Of a DNA stretch of 64,000 nt, positions 9,240 to 20,012 are shown one piece after another. Below the pieces are notes generated by a model. That model searched no databases and was not told where the DNA came from. It saw only the letters and a program-made list of their open reading frames with translations. Origin of the DNA: Heterodera schachtii (lineage: Eukaryota; Nematoda; Chromadorea; Rhabditida; Heteroderidae); the NCBI GenBank assembly GCA_023374025.1, contig SIJG01000006.1, positions 1,797,102 to 1,861,101 of the forward strand, in the 5' to 3' direction. A program made the position numbers and the translations under genes. The stretch's first letter is position 1, and every line of letters starts with the position of its first letter.

Positions 9240-10542
9240 TCATTCACTTTTCTTCCTCTGTCCGCTGGGCCCGGGATTCATTTCCGGTTGACTTTTTGCA
9301 TTCATTTGGTCCGTCTTTGGTGGACACAATGGCCTGAATGAAGTGCAATTTAAATTTGATTGTTAAAGCAAAAGCTGATGCCATTCACCCAATGGAATCT
9401 CCGTCAAGCATAAAGTTGACTTTGCTCAATTTGTCCGTCTTTTTATCCTTCCACTGAATCGCCCCCCCCCCCCCAATTTGGCATCGCTTCATTAGCCAAT
9501 TAACACCGGTATATTCATCTTCGTCGTCATTCTTTTCTTCTTTCTCCAATGTTAGCTTTTCGTTGGTCCGTTCGTTCATCAATTCAAATGGGCCAATTTC
9601 CGTTGTTACAAGTCGAATTATGTAACTGGCCGAAGAAGTGGTGGCGTTGAGAAATGCCTAAACAATGGGAAATGCAAATCATTTTCATTTTGCTAAAATA
9701 TGGCCCCACCCTTTTGAAATGTTTGACCAATTCATTTCTTTCTGACGTATGATCATAATCACGACAACTCAATTGCTTTGGCTTTCCATCTTTTCTCGGC
9801 GTGTGCAACCATTTTGACAATGCTTGGCCAGCAGTTGCATTTGGTCCATCATCAACGATCACTTCGGGGAATAGACCATCGGAATGGATTGAAATAATGT
9901 TGAGATCGGTGAGAATTGTCGGCGAAGTGTGGCGACGTAAATGTTCAAGATCACACCCATAAGTGAAATTCAAATGGCGAATGTTTGTCGCAAAAATTGA
10001 CCAAATTTCACGGGTAATTTATGAAATGAACGAAGTTATAATTACTCAATGTGAAGGTCATTAAAGCGAATTTTCTTGGGCAGCGGACGGTCGGGCAACG
10101 GAAATTGCACAGATTTCAAACCAAAATCGACAAATAATTTTGGCATTCCAATGTCCTTGCGAATTGTCATTGGTCTCAAAAGTGGCAATTCGCTTATGCC
10201 ATCGATATGTTTTTCCACCAAGGCATTAAAACTGGGCGAAATCAGTGCCAATTTGAGGCCGAGTTGGAGACGGTCAAAAAATGGGAAAATGTCCATCCAA
10301 AGATCGTTGCACACCCAACTGAAATGCAAAAAGCTCTTATCATTTGCTATAGAATTGGAAAATTCGGCTCACATTTTCCTCAAAGTTCGATAATTCATTT
10401 TTATGGCCACGCGAACACTTCGCCGTTTTCCAAATACGATCACAAATGAGCCCAAAGGTTTCTGTGGATTTGTTTTAGTTGCAGAAATGAGGCGCTGGTC
10501 GGCGGAGGAATGTTTTTTCTTTTTTTCGGCGGGCGGTGGCAT
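9240..10542 (-). pseudogene. F-box family gene, exon 3 truncated
   Basis: Member of the nematode F-box family also present at 11,206 and 22,089; such proteins act as substrate adaptors of SCF ubiquitin ligases. Exons on the minus strand: 10373-10542 (a lysine-rich N-terminus starting MPPPAEKKKKH), 10046-10318 (F-box, WVCNDLWMDIFPFF...), part of exon 3 (9710 to about 10,010), 9389-9657 and 9240-9333 (tail ending GPSGQRKKSE). The first part of exon 3 and its splice acceptor, intact in both paralogues (beginning YID), are missing: the exon 2 donor is followed within about 35 bp by exon 3 interior, with no usable AG in the right phase. Everything downstream is still open and correctly phased, so the deletion is recent. 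A run of 13 G (complement of 9462-9474) lies in the coding part of exon 4. Its N-terminus is longer than in the paralogues. Confidence 0.7.
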
Positions 10543-11205
10543 TTAAAAATATAACAATTTTGCCTAAATCAAATTAACAATGAAATGCTGGACACTCCAG
10601 CAGAAGTTTAAACAGGCGCATTTGCTTTTAGCCGTTTTAAATTGGTTAGAAAATTGGGTAAAAAAACAAATTCGGGAAACGCGAATACATAAGAAAACAG
10701 AATGTTAATGTTAAACGCAAACGGAGTTATCGACAAAAAGTGCAAAATTGCAACAAAAAAAAAGCACAAATTGAAAAAAGGACAAAAATTCACAAGGTGT
10801 TGGACGCATAAAAAAATGATTGGACAATACATACAAAGCAGAGGTGTGATCGAAAATGGGTAAGTTCCTGTTTTTGGGGTCGCACATGAAAAAGTTAAAA
10901 AAATCAACAAAAAAATGCGCACAAAATTACACAACTCATACATATGTAAAGTGCCCATTTTGCAGCATATGTTTAGTTGAAAATAGAACCCCCCGGGGTT
11001 CTATTACAGTAAATATGGTATGTAATATTCTCCGTTTTCAATTACCTAGTAATTTTTTCCCCAATTTTTTCAATTCTTTTTTCGGGACTATAAAAATATT
11101 TCCTTTTTTCATTTTTCTCTCATTACGAAAAGAATATTTCTAACAAATTATTCCCCTCTTTGTGACATCCTTCGAAACACTGCAAATTGTGCTAATTGCC
11201 GCAAA
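10543..11205. promoter_or_regulatory. Intergenic region between head-to-head F-box genes
   Basis: The two start codons (10,542 minus and 11,206 plus) face away from each other across 660 bp. The interval is AT-rich with no ORF of note. It contains one strong hairpin, ATAGAACCCC-CC-GGGGTTCTAT at 10,983-11,004. The sequence TTGTGCTAATTGCCGCAAAATGAACCG before the plus gene is repeated before the third F-box gene, indicating a shared 5' region. Confidence 0.45.
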
Positions 11206-12502
11206 ATGAACCGACGGTTTGGAATTTTTCTTCAAATGACCAATTTTAATTTAACTTAATTTTTTCACAATTTCAGTTGGATTTGTACCGATGTTTGGAT
11301 GGACACTCTCCCATTTTCTGGTCGTCTTCAACTCGGCCTCAAATTGGCACTGATTTCGGCCCGTTTCAATTCGCTGGTGGACAAACATTTTGATGGCAAA
11401 AGCGAACTGACACTTCAGAGACCAATCACAATTCGCAAAGACATTTTTGCAGAAGTGCCAAAATTACATGTGCTTATTGGTGCCAATTCTGTTGAATTTC
11501 CATTGCCCGACCGTCCGTTGCCCAACAGAATTCGCTTTGAGGACCTTCGAATTAAGTAATTCGAATTCAACAGCAGTGATTGACGACAAAGCATTCCTTT
11601 TCAGCTACATCGACGGTTCCGTCCTCGCATTTCTCCATGCCAACAAACAAATTTGGAACAGCGGCACCAATTTGCGTTTTTATGTGGGTCATTACAAGAA
11701 CAACAACAACAAGGACATTGTCCAGCCAATTTGGAATGCTTTGGTCCGTGAAATTTTTCCCATTTTTGCGCCAAACATTCGCCATTTGAACGTTCACTAT
11801 TCTGATCATCTGCACGATTTGCTCCGTATTTCGCCGACAATTCTCTCCGATCTGAACATTAATTCAATTAATTCTGGTTGGCTGATGCCCAATTTGAATG
11901 GTGCCTTTGATGAGCCAAATGCAACTGCTCGGAAAGTGTTGAACGAATGGCTGCACACACCGACCACCGATGGACAACCGAAGCGATTGTTTTGCTGTCT
12001 TTTTGCGTCAAGAACCATGGAATGGGTCAACGATTTCATAGAGGTCAGTCGCCACATTTTCGTAAAATATTTCGGTTTGAATGCCACTTGATTTCGTTTT
12101 AGCAATTTCTCTGTGCCACCACTTCTGTCAGCTACAATATTCAATTCAAAACACTCGCGACAATGGAGCCATTTGAATGGATGAATGAAATGACCAACGA
12201 AAAGCTGACAATGACAGCCAAAGATGGGTCGGTTTGCCAATGGCTAATGAAGCGATGCCAAATTGGGGGGACGGCGGCGATTCAGTGGGAAGACGAAAAT
12301 TTGGACGATTTGAACACTGTCATCTTTTCCATTTCCGATCTCCAAAGCTGCATTGTGTGAGCAATTTACATATAAAACATTTGATTTTATTTCAAATTGT
12401 GCTTTATTTAGGCCATTGTCCCCGCCACCACCACCAGCAGCAGAAGAAGAAGAAGAAGCAGGACAAAGCAGCGAAAAAAGGACGTCTTCTGACAATGAGT
12501 GA
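11206..12502 (+). CDS. F-box domain-containing protein (cyst-nematode expanded family)
   Basis: Predicted SCF substrate adaptor. Five exons: 11206-11216, 11277-11555, 11605-12043, 12103-12356, 12412-12502, coding 357 residues. An 11-nt first exon gives MNRR, joined to WICTDVWMD, the start of the F-box-like helix bundle (about residues 5-45, LGLKLALISARFNSLVD). A conserved FPLPDRPLP turn follows, then exon 3 starting YIDGSVLAFLHANKQIW and containing PIFAPNIRHL, EWLHTP and WVNDF. Exon 4 carries MNEMTNEKLTM and WLMKRCQIGG. Exon 5 supplies a proline run and an acidic tail (PPPPPAAEEEEEAGQ...SSDNE). Exon boundaries and phases match the copy at 22,089-23,561 exactly, which validates the model. The region after the F-box is not an LRR or WD array I recognise; it is specific to this family. 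Reading through the exon 4 donor would stop after CIV. Confidence 0.88.
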
Positions 12503-12718
12503 CGGACAAACGAACAACAAAAACAGTGTTCAGCAGAAGAAATGAATGAATTAATTGGGAAATGAACGATCATTATGCATTAGTGTTCAAAGGAATTTAT
12601 GAGGTAAAATCGAATACATATATATGTACATGTAAATAAATCGGATGTATAAAAAATGGCAAAAATAAGTGCAAAATAAAATCAAAAATTTGAAACCCAC
12701 CCCCCTCCGGGTCGGGGT
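12503..12718. other. 3' UTR of F-box gene
   Basis: Contains the CGATCATTATGCATTAGTG stretch shared with the fragment at 5805-5955, then AT-rich sequence running into a GC-rich transposon arm. Confidence 0.4.
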
Positions 12719-13424
12719 CACTTTGGCGCGGCCATTTTGGCGCGGCCACTTTGGCGCCGGTATTTTGGCGCGAGCTTTTTTGGCGCGGGTCATTTTGGCG
12801 CGGCCATTTTGGCGCGGCCGTTTTGGCGCCCTATATAAACTGGCTTTTTTGGCGCCGTAAAAATTTTTTAAAAAATTTTTCAAAATTTGGAACTAACCCT
12901 GTAAAAATCAGTTTTTTCCTGCTGTGAACTACCATATGATGGAATTTTGCTAAAAAGTAAAAGTTTTATTTTATAAAGTATTGTGTACCATCGAATACCG
13001 TGTCGGGTTTCGAATTTTCGAGTCAAAATCCAGTATACTTATTCGAATTTTAGTCCGGGGTTCGTAATTAGTCAAATCTATGATCAGATTATGATCAATA
13101 CCCTCGAAAACCACCCTAATGGTAATTTTGAACAGAAACATAAAAGTTAAATTAGGCACCACAATACAGCGCCATTGCTAGCAATTGCATTAGAATGGTA
13201 CTTTGAAAGAAAATGGCTTATTATTATGCACAAAGAAAGACAAATTAAAATTTTTTTGAAAATTTTTGGAGATTTTTTAACACTGGCGCCAAAAAAGCCA
13301 TTTTATATAGGGCGCCAAAATGGCCGCGCCAAAATGGCCCGCGCCAAAAAAGCTCGCGCCAAAAAAACCTCGCGCCAAAATACCGGCGCCAAAGTGGCCG
13401 CGCCAAAATGGCCGCGCCAAAGTG
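12719..13424. mobile_element. Foldback element with TTTTGGCGCG repeat arms
   Basis: The left arm (12719 to about 12856) is a tandem of TTTTGGCGCGGCCA-like units starting CACTTTGGCGCGGCC. The right arm (about 13282-13424) is its inverted copy ending GGCCGCGCCAAAGTG. Both arms share the same order of unit variants and an internal CTATATAAA. The centre is AT-rich and has no convincing gene. ORFs reading ARAKKARAK or RHFGAG are translations of the repeat. A clear target duplication was not found. Confidence 0.7.
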
Positions 13425-14891
13425 GGCGGTTCCCGTTTTTATATTGTAATAAAATTCAAGGCAAATATGTATAACAATAAAAAAATAAAAAAGAACTACC
13501 AACTTATGAAAATATTGGTAGAAAAACAGCTTTATGAAATTAGAAATCGAAATTTCAATTTAGGGCCAAATTCCGAACCCCGGACCCTAATTCGAACAAA
13601 AAGCCGAAAGTCCAAATTTTCGAATTTAGCATTTTTGGTTCAAAAACGTCACTAATGATCTCTTATTCCATAGGCGCGGATAAACGCCGCCACAAAAATT
13701 TTGAAAATTTGAATTCAATTTTTGCACAGATTTTGTCCAAAAAATGGCCAAATTTTGCGAATCTGAACCAATTTTTTATGAAAAGAATAAGCTAATGGAG
13801 CCCGGCGGTGCCGATAGGCGCCGCGGGGGAAAATCTAAAAAATTCAATTTGTTAGCAGGTTTTTGTCCGTAAAATGAGCCTATATTGCAATTTTAATCGA
13901 TTTAAAAAGGCAAAAAACGATGAAAAATTGCAAATTTCTATAGGTGCCCTTGCCATTTTTCAAGTAAAAAAAATCGGGTACTGAAGTGTGCATTGGCACG
14001 GGAGTCTATAATTTGCATCTTTCTCATCATTTTGCGTTTTAAATCGATTCCGACTTTTTAAAAATGGTTTTTGTTTGGGAGCTATGAGACATATTTACCC
14101 AATTTAAAAAAAAAATAAAAATTTTTTGAAAATGGGATTTCTTAAATGCTTTTGCCCAAAATAACTTTATTCATATGTAATTCGTAAATTTCAATTTAAT
14201 CCAGTGTAAATTTTTTACGGAATAACCGTGAATTAGCACCGTGAAACGTGACCGTTATATTCATACCAAGCGTTTACCGAGGTAAAGCACATATGAGTTT
14301 TTATGCATTGCATCGGCATTCTAAGACCCAACCGACCCTCCAAATAAGGAAAACAGGTTGAATTCTATTAAAAAACAAAGAACCATTGGCTGTTTTGTTG
14401 ATTCCTTTTATTTAAAGCGAATTTGAATGTCGTCAAATTTATTACGGGAAAACAAAGAAATTGAAATTGCTTGACAATATTTTGTCAATCACAAATTGCT
14501 CTTTTTCTCCGCTGAACAATAAATGACCAAATTGATATGATGGGTTGTTAAATCTTTGGTGCTTTTTTGAAAAAAAGGATTTGGGGAAATCATATATTTG
14601 ATAAAATCAGAGATAAATGAAAGTTTATGACAAATCCGATGACAGATTTATGCTCGGCGCTCTGGAATGGAGTTTACCCGTTTTTTTTTGTCTGAAAAAA
14701 TTTTCTAAGGCTATTTTAAGGTGCTGAGCACGAATCCGGCCTTATCTTTGACCAATTCTGCACCCCTAACCCGGATTCGAACATTTTTTCAAGAAATAAA
14801 AAAATTTTATTTTGTGAAAAATTGCAAAAAGCGTCAATTAATGTGATTGCTATAAGCAATGATTTATTTTGACCAATAATGCTGTCCAATA
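13425..14891. other. Intergenic with dispersed palindromic repeat
   Basis: No gene seen. A copy of the GC palindrome repeat (CCGGCGGTGCCGATAGGCG) is at 13,801-13,829, embedded in AT-rich text also shared with other copies. Confidence 0.4.
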
Positions 14892-16628
14892 ATGACTTTC
14901 TCCTCCTCCGTTGTCTTTTTACTGCCCGTTCAACTTCTGCTGGTTGTCATCGGCGCTGTGTTCATCATCCTCAGCCAATGCTGTGGTGGCGGCTCCAAGA
15001 AGAAAAAGGTGCCACCGTTTTTTGATCACCCCCCTTTTTTCACAAATGAATTCATTCCCTTTTCAGCCCAAAGCCGGAGCAGCGGTGCCAACGCCACAAA
15101 CATCGGCAACGGGCGGACCACCGGGAGCAGCGGAAGCGCCCTCGTCAGTGAAATCGTCAGAGAAAAGCGGCGGCTCAAAAAAAGGTGGACGAACGAACGA
15201 CTTTTCGAATAAACAAATTTGCCGGCTTTAAGGACCAGCACCGAAGAAAGGCGCCGCTGCAAAAAAAGGTGGCACAAAATGCGAACAATTTTGGAATCAA
15301 GAAAAATGCTCATTGTTTTTTTTTTCAGGACCTCCGGCAGCCGCCGCTAAGAAGCCGCCGCCCAAAGGAAAAGCGCCGTCACCGCAGAAGAAATCGGGCA
15401 AAGGGTCGCCGGGTGGAGCGAAGAAGAAGGGGCCGCCTCCCGCATCGAAGGAACTCGTCCCACGTAAACAAATGAATCCGAAATGGCTTATACAAATGAT
15501 TCATTGCTTTTCCCCCCATTTCAGAATCCGAGCCGAACTACGGAACGCTTGCCGGTTTGGACAAGTAAATTTTCGCAAAGGAACAGCAGGCGAAAGGTGG
15601 GGGACGAAAGCGAACGACGGCGGCGCAATCGCAAATCAATTGGAGTCAAATTTGCCCCCCCCCCATTTCAGGAGGCATGCCACCGCCGCCGATGGGAGCT
15701 CCACAGCCGCAACAGCAGGCGCCCGGACTGGGAATGACTCCAAGTGAAATAATAAAACTGAAATCTCAAATTAATTGCCTTTCCCCTCCCCCATTTCAGC
15801 AACTGATCCGAACTATGGAACGCTTAAGAATTTGGACGCCGACATCTTCACGAAGAACGCGCCACCGTCCAAACCGGCAGCGGCACAAAAGGCGGGACCT
15901 CAACAACCGCAGACGGGCGGCGGCGGACAGGCATTGACTCCAAGTGAAAAAAATGGCGAAAATTTCAAATTTTAATTGCTTTTTCTTCCCATTTCAGCGA
16001 CTGATCCGAACTACGGGACCCTCAAGAACTTGGACGCCGACATCTTCACGAAGAACGCGCCAGCAAAACCGGCAGCGGCACCAAAGGCGGGACCGGCGCC
16101 ACATGGAGGCGGAGGACAGGCATTGACTCCAAGTGAAAAAATAAAGCTGAAATCTCAAATTTTAATCGCTTTTTCTTCCCATTTCAGCGACTGATCCGAA
16201 CTACGGGACCCTCAAGAACTTGGACGCCGACATCTTCACGAAGAACGCGCCAGCAAAACCGGCAGCGGCACCAAAGGCGGGACCGGCGCCACATGGAGGC
16301 GGCGGACAGGCATTGACTCCAAGTGAAAAAATAAGCTGAAATCTCAAATTTTAATCGCTTTTTCTTCCCATTTCAGCGACTGATCCGAACTACGGGACCC
16401 TCAAGAACTTGGACGCCGACATCTTCACGAAGAACGCGCCAGCAAAACCGGCAGCGGCACCAAAGGCGGGACCGGCGCCACATGGAGGAGGCGGACAGGC
16501 ACTGACACCAAGTGAGAAAATGGCGAAAATTTTCAAATTTTAATTGCTTTTTCATCCCCCTTTCAGCGACCGATCCGAACTACGGGACGCTTCAGAACTT
16601 GGACGCGGAAATTTTTGTGAAGAAGTAG
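14892..16628 (+). CDS. Membrane-anchored Lys/Pro/Ala-rich repeat protein
   Basis: Family not recognised. Exons: 14892-15008, 15067-15184, 15233-15268, 15329-15463, (15525-15596), 15672-15743, 15800-15943, 15998-16132, 16188-16322, 16377-16511, 16567-16628. Exon 1 encodes a transmembrane helix or uncleaved signal (LLLVVIGAVFIILSQCC) with a Cys pair and SKKKK. Next come basic Pro/Ala segments (GPAPKKGAAAKK, GPPAAAAKKPPP). The rest is four to five copies of a TDPNYGTLKNLDADIFTKN module, ending NLDAEIFVKK. Exons from the third to the tenth begin and end in phase 1 and have lengths divisible by three, so any may be skipped without frame loss. Exon 15525-15596 contains an in-frame TAA (15566-15568) and must be skipped for the full protein. 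Probably a small type I or III membrane protein with a cytosolic scaffold tail; the function is unknown. Confidence 0.75.
15800..16628 (+). repeat. Tandem duplicated exon-intron units of ~190 bp
   Basis: Exons starting at 15800, 15998, 16188, 16377 and 16567 recur every 198, 190, 189 and 190 bp together with their introns. The units at 15998, 16188 and 16377 are almost identical, introns included, which indicates recent unequal crossover or gene conversion. The outer units are more diverged. Confidence 0.85.
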
Positions 16629-17235
16629 TGCCATCGACAGCGAACACCCCGGCAACGCGTACCGATGTGTGATTATTATGAGGAAATTGGATTGATTGAT
16701 GTTAAATGTTTGTCTGTATTAATTATTGTAATCTGTTGTTGACGTATATTCGCTGTTGTACATATGTATGTATATTGTATATTGTGTTGTACACACTGTA
16801 ATGTTCTCATCATACTATAAATGTTTTGGTCTCTAAAAAGTCATTAAGAAAAGTTTTCAAAATTTCGACTTTTTTTGCAATTTCATGTTATGACTTTTTT
16901 GATAATTGTCTCTAATCACCAAAGAATAGCATAGAATTAGCTTCTAAAATTGGCGCAATTGAATGACATATTCGTGTTCAGTGACCCCGAAAACCCCCAA
17001 AAATGTGTTTTTTTTTTTTGAATTTTAGCCCAGCATAATTTTTCGGGTTTCCCGGTTTCGCTCCCGGAAAATTTTGGACTCCCGCACTTCCGCCAATTTC
17101 TCACCAAATGCGGAAGTAAAAAATTCAATGCAAATTGTAAGAATGTTGGTAAGCGAAATTAGTTGTTTTTATGACAAAATTCGCTTTAACAAAAAAAAGC
17201 CCACTCAATTTTCTATTGCCCAGCCGGCGACGCCC
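16629..17235. other. 3' UTR and intergenic
   Basis: TG/TA-rich 3' UTR-like sequence up to about 16,820, then AT-rich spacer without a supported gene before the next TATA box. Confidence 0.4.
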
Positions 17236-17243
17236 TATAAAAA
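17236..17243 (+). promoter_or_regulatory. TATA box of the E2 gene
   Basis: CCCTATAAAAAGGAGG is a strong TATA element 186 bp upstream of the start codon of the E2 gene, at a spacing that leaves room for a 5' UTR of about 150 nt. Confidence 0.5.
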
Positions 17244-17421
17244 GGAGGCATTTCCACCGACCGACCACACATTCCCCTCATTTGTCACAAGTGTATTATT
17301 GTGCCTAATTTATTTGTGTCGTCGCATTTGTACATATTACGACATTTCGTCGTCGACTGCTGCTGCATATTATTATTTCTGAGTCTTCACCACACACTCG
17401 TCAAGCTGCTGGTTGAGCGCA

Positions 17422-18565
17422 ATGTCCAAGAGACGGCTTAGACAGGTGTCACTCATTTGGGGATGACATTGTTTTTCAAATTGAAAAAGTCATTCTTGGT
17501 TCTCATGTCATTCATTATTGGCATCTCATGAATCCAATCAAAATTTGCGAATCCAATTAAATCCAATCAAAATTTAATGAGTCTGATCGCATTTTTGTGT
17601 CATTCCGAATTCATTGACTATGTTTTTCCATATGCAAATTTCGAAGTTTAGGCAAATGCCAAAAAGCGAAATTTTCGGAAATTGTAATTCCGAGGCCCAA
17701 AAATTCTCCGGAAATCTGTTCTTCCAGGGCAGGACTGTCTGTAATCCAATGCTGATTTCTTTTTCCCTTTTCCAGGAACTCAAGGACATGGAGAAGAACC
17801 CATTGCCTGAGGGATGCACTGCACGGCCACTTGATCAACGGAACATGACCAGCTGGACGGTGACCATCCGAGGCCAGGCCGGCACACCGTACGAACGCGG
17901 CAACTTCCAACTGAGCATGGCATTTCCGAGGGACTACCCGTTCAAAGCGCCGCAAGTCACGTTCACCACGCGCATCTTCCACCCGAACATCGATGTGCGG
18001 GGCAAAGTGTGTCTGGACATTCTGCAAACGTACTGGGCACCGACGCTGACCATCGAGAAAGGTGGCGTGGATGGATTTGATCACGTTTTAAATGGATCAA
18101 TCACTTTAACGCTCTCATAATTGTTATTTCAGGGCCATTAAGATCCGCTAATTGTGTTTGCTTAGCAGATTTCAAAAGATTTCATTGCGTTTCATGAGAG
18201 TTAGTGAAAAAGCGAATTTTTGGAATTTTAATGAATTTTTCCAGAGGACTAAAAAAGAAAAATGAATGATAGATTTCCAAATATTAAATTTCCCCAAAAA
18301 AGTGAATTGGGAATGAATTTGATGGCGTTGATTTTGTGGTATTTGTGCAATTTGAGTGACCAATTTTTTCACATACAATTTTTGGCTGCAGAAATCGTTA
18401 ATTTGTTTCTCTGTCTTTCCAGTTGTGATCTCCATCATCGTTCTGCTGAATGACCCGAACCCGGACAACGCGCCTCTCAATACGGAAGCTGCCAATTTGT
18501 ACCGGAATGACCGTGCGGAGTTCAACAGACGCGCCCGTGAGATGACGCGCGCCTATGCACGATGA
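17422..18565 (+). CDS. E2 ubiquitin-conjugating enzyme
   Basis: Carries ubiquitin (or a ubiquitin-like protein) as a thioester from E1 to an E3. Three exons: 17422-17445, 17776-18061, 18423-18565, giving 150 residues, a minimal single-domain (class I) E2. The tiny first exon supplies MSKRRLRQ, which completes the N-terminal helix before ELKDMEKNP. The hallmark HPN triad is at residues 77-79 (RIFHPNID), and the catalytic Cys is residue 87 in GKVCLDIL. The Pro-rich loop DYPFKAPQVTF and the C-terminal LLNDPNPDNAPLN...YRNDRAEF are typical. The core resembles the UBE2D (UBC4/5) group by CLDIL and DPNPD; the N-terminus and VRGKVC recall UBE2L3, so the subfamily is open. The exon 2 donor at 18062 is fixed by phase 1 joining to VVISIIVLL. 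It could serve SCF ligases using the nearby F-box proteins, but that is inference only. Confidence 0.92.
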
Positions 18566-19632
18566 GATGATCAGCACAGCAGCACGTCTTTCTGATCCCA
18601 CTACCAATTATTACTCATTCATTGTATATATTGTACTGTATGTTGTACCATATTTGTGTGTCACTACTGTGTGTCTATTTTTGTATTGTATTTGTCTCGA
18701 ATTAATGGAATTTTCACCCTATAAATGAGCTGATATCACTGATGAATGTCAGTCAACTCAGATTTTGTGAAACTTTCGCTAACATTAAGCATTCATTACA
18801 CATGCACAAAATTTGGTGGGGATTCTTTCAAAAAGATTTAGCAAATTTCTGAGTGAGTCCACCGTTAAAATTATGAATTACTTAATTTCCCGTCCAATTA
18901 TATTCATTAGTCGCAGAAATTTGAATTGAATGAATGACATGTCATTCATTCACTGACATATAACAATCGATTGGGGTCATCTCACAGTGTAAATGTTTTT
19001 GAACTAACAAGGAGGATGTGATAAATGATGATGATGAGTGAGTTGACAATTGTAAATGTCATGGCTCAGAAATGGCTGTGAAGCGTGGACCACCGCCCCT
19101 CCCTCCCCCTCCCCATTCACTCAATTCAATTCAAATCATTATCCGCCCACCCCCTCTCATTACCGCACAATAATTGGATTCGAAGCAATTCCATTTCCTC
19201 TCATTCAACTCATCATTCCGTGTTCGTTGAGTGACTGTTCATTTTTTGTCTCATTTTTGACTGGGATTTTGCGAGCCCATTTTTTTGTTTCTGTCCGATT
19301 TTGTACTTCATATTCCTAGTTTTAGAATTCATCTAACCTATTCTATGTATCTTAAGCTTCATTAAGGCTAATAAAGCTTGTTAAGAGCTTTTTGGAATGA
19401 TACCATGATCATTGGACTTGTTCAACAAAGAAAAAATTTAATAAAAAAACTCGGGCTGGCGCACCAAAACTACCCTTTCCCTGAAAAACCACCAAAATTT
19501 CAGTTAGAAATGCAGAGTCATTTCGAATAAAAATAACACAATTTGAAAAAATGAACAAAAATAGACAAATAAAATGTAAAAAATCTCCGATTAATCCATT
19601 ACTTTCTTTCTCTCTCTCCCCTCATCTCGAAT
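18566..19632. other. 3' UTR and intergenic
   Basis: Contains T/G-rich 3' UTR sequence of the E2 gene and then CT-rich, low-complexity spacer (about 19,080-19,260). No supported gene. Confidence 0.4.
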
Positions 19633-19866
19633 TCATTCATTTGTGTTGCCAAATAAGCATTTGACAATGCCACAACGGTTCGCCACAGCGATCACTTGTC
19701 GGATTGCCTCCAGCGAGAAAAAGTCGCGCAACCGATAGGCTCGGAGAAGTGCCAATTTGTTCGTTTTGCACACCTCACAAAAGTTGCAGTCCATGTAGCA
19801 CACGGAGTGGGAGGCGAAGCCGGCATCTTTCAGTTCGGCACAGTCAATGCCGCGCGATTTGTGGCG
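19633..19866 (-). CDS. Orphan Cys-rich terminal exon, unknown protein
   Basis: A minus-strand terminal exon of 77 codons follows a good acceptor (TTTTTACAG, complement of 19867-19875) and ends at TGA 19633-19635. It begins RHKSRGIDCAELKDAGF, includes CYMDCNFCEVCKTNK and the helix-like FFSLEAIRQVIAVANRCG, and has about six Cys. Its GC content and codon use are those of a real gene, unlike the surrounding spacer. Upstream exons on the minus strand should lie beyond 19,880, but that interval is filled by nested transposons (20,013-21,591) and no further coding sequence is recognisable before the F-box gene. I do not recognise the family. It is either the last exon of a gene with a very long intron or a stranded remnant. 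Confidence 0.55.
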   Translation of the reverse strand, partial: RHKSRGIDCAELKDAGFASHSVCYMDCNFCEVCKTNKLALLRAYRLRDFFSLEAIRQVIAVANRCGIVKCLFGNTNE

Positions 19867-20012
19867 CTGTAAAAAGGGGGGAGCAACTTGTAAAAATGGT
19901 CAAAATTTTTGAAAATTGTTAAAAACCAAAGGGGAAGCGGGACATTTTGAATTTTTAAGTGTGTATATTATGAAATGTAATCCCGGCCAATTTTAGGCTC
20001 GCTGATCATTAT

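Noticed and set aside
11567..12240. Several ORFs of 79-144 residues on the minus strand
   Set aside because: Antisense shadows of exons 3 and 4 of the plus-strand F-box gene.
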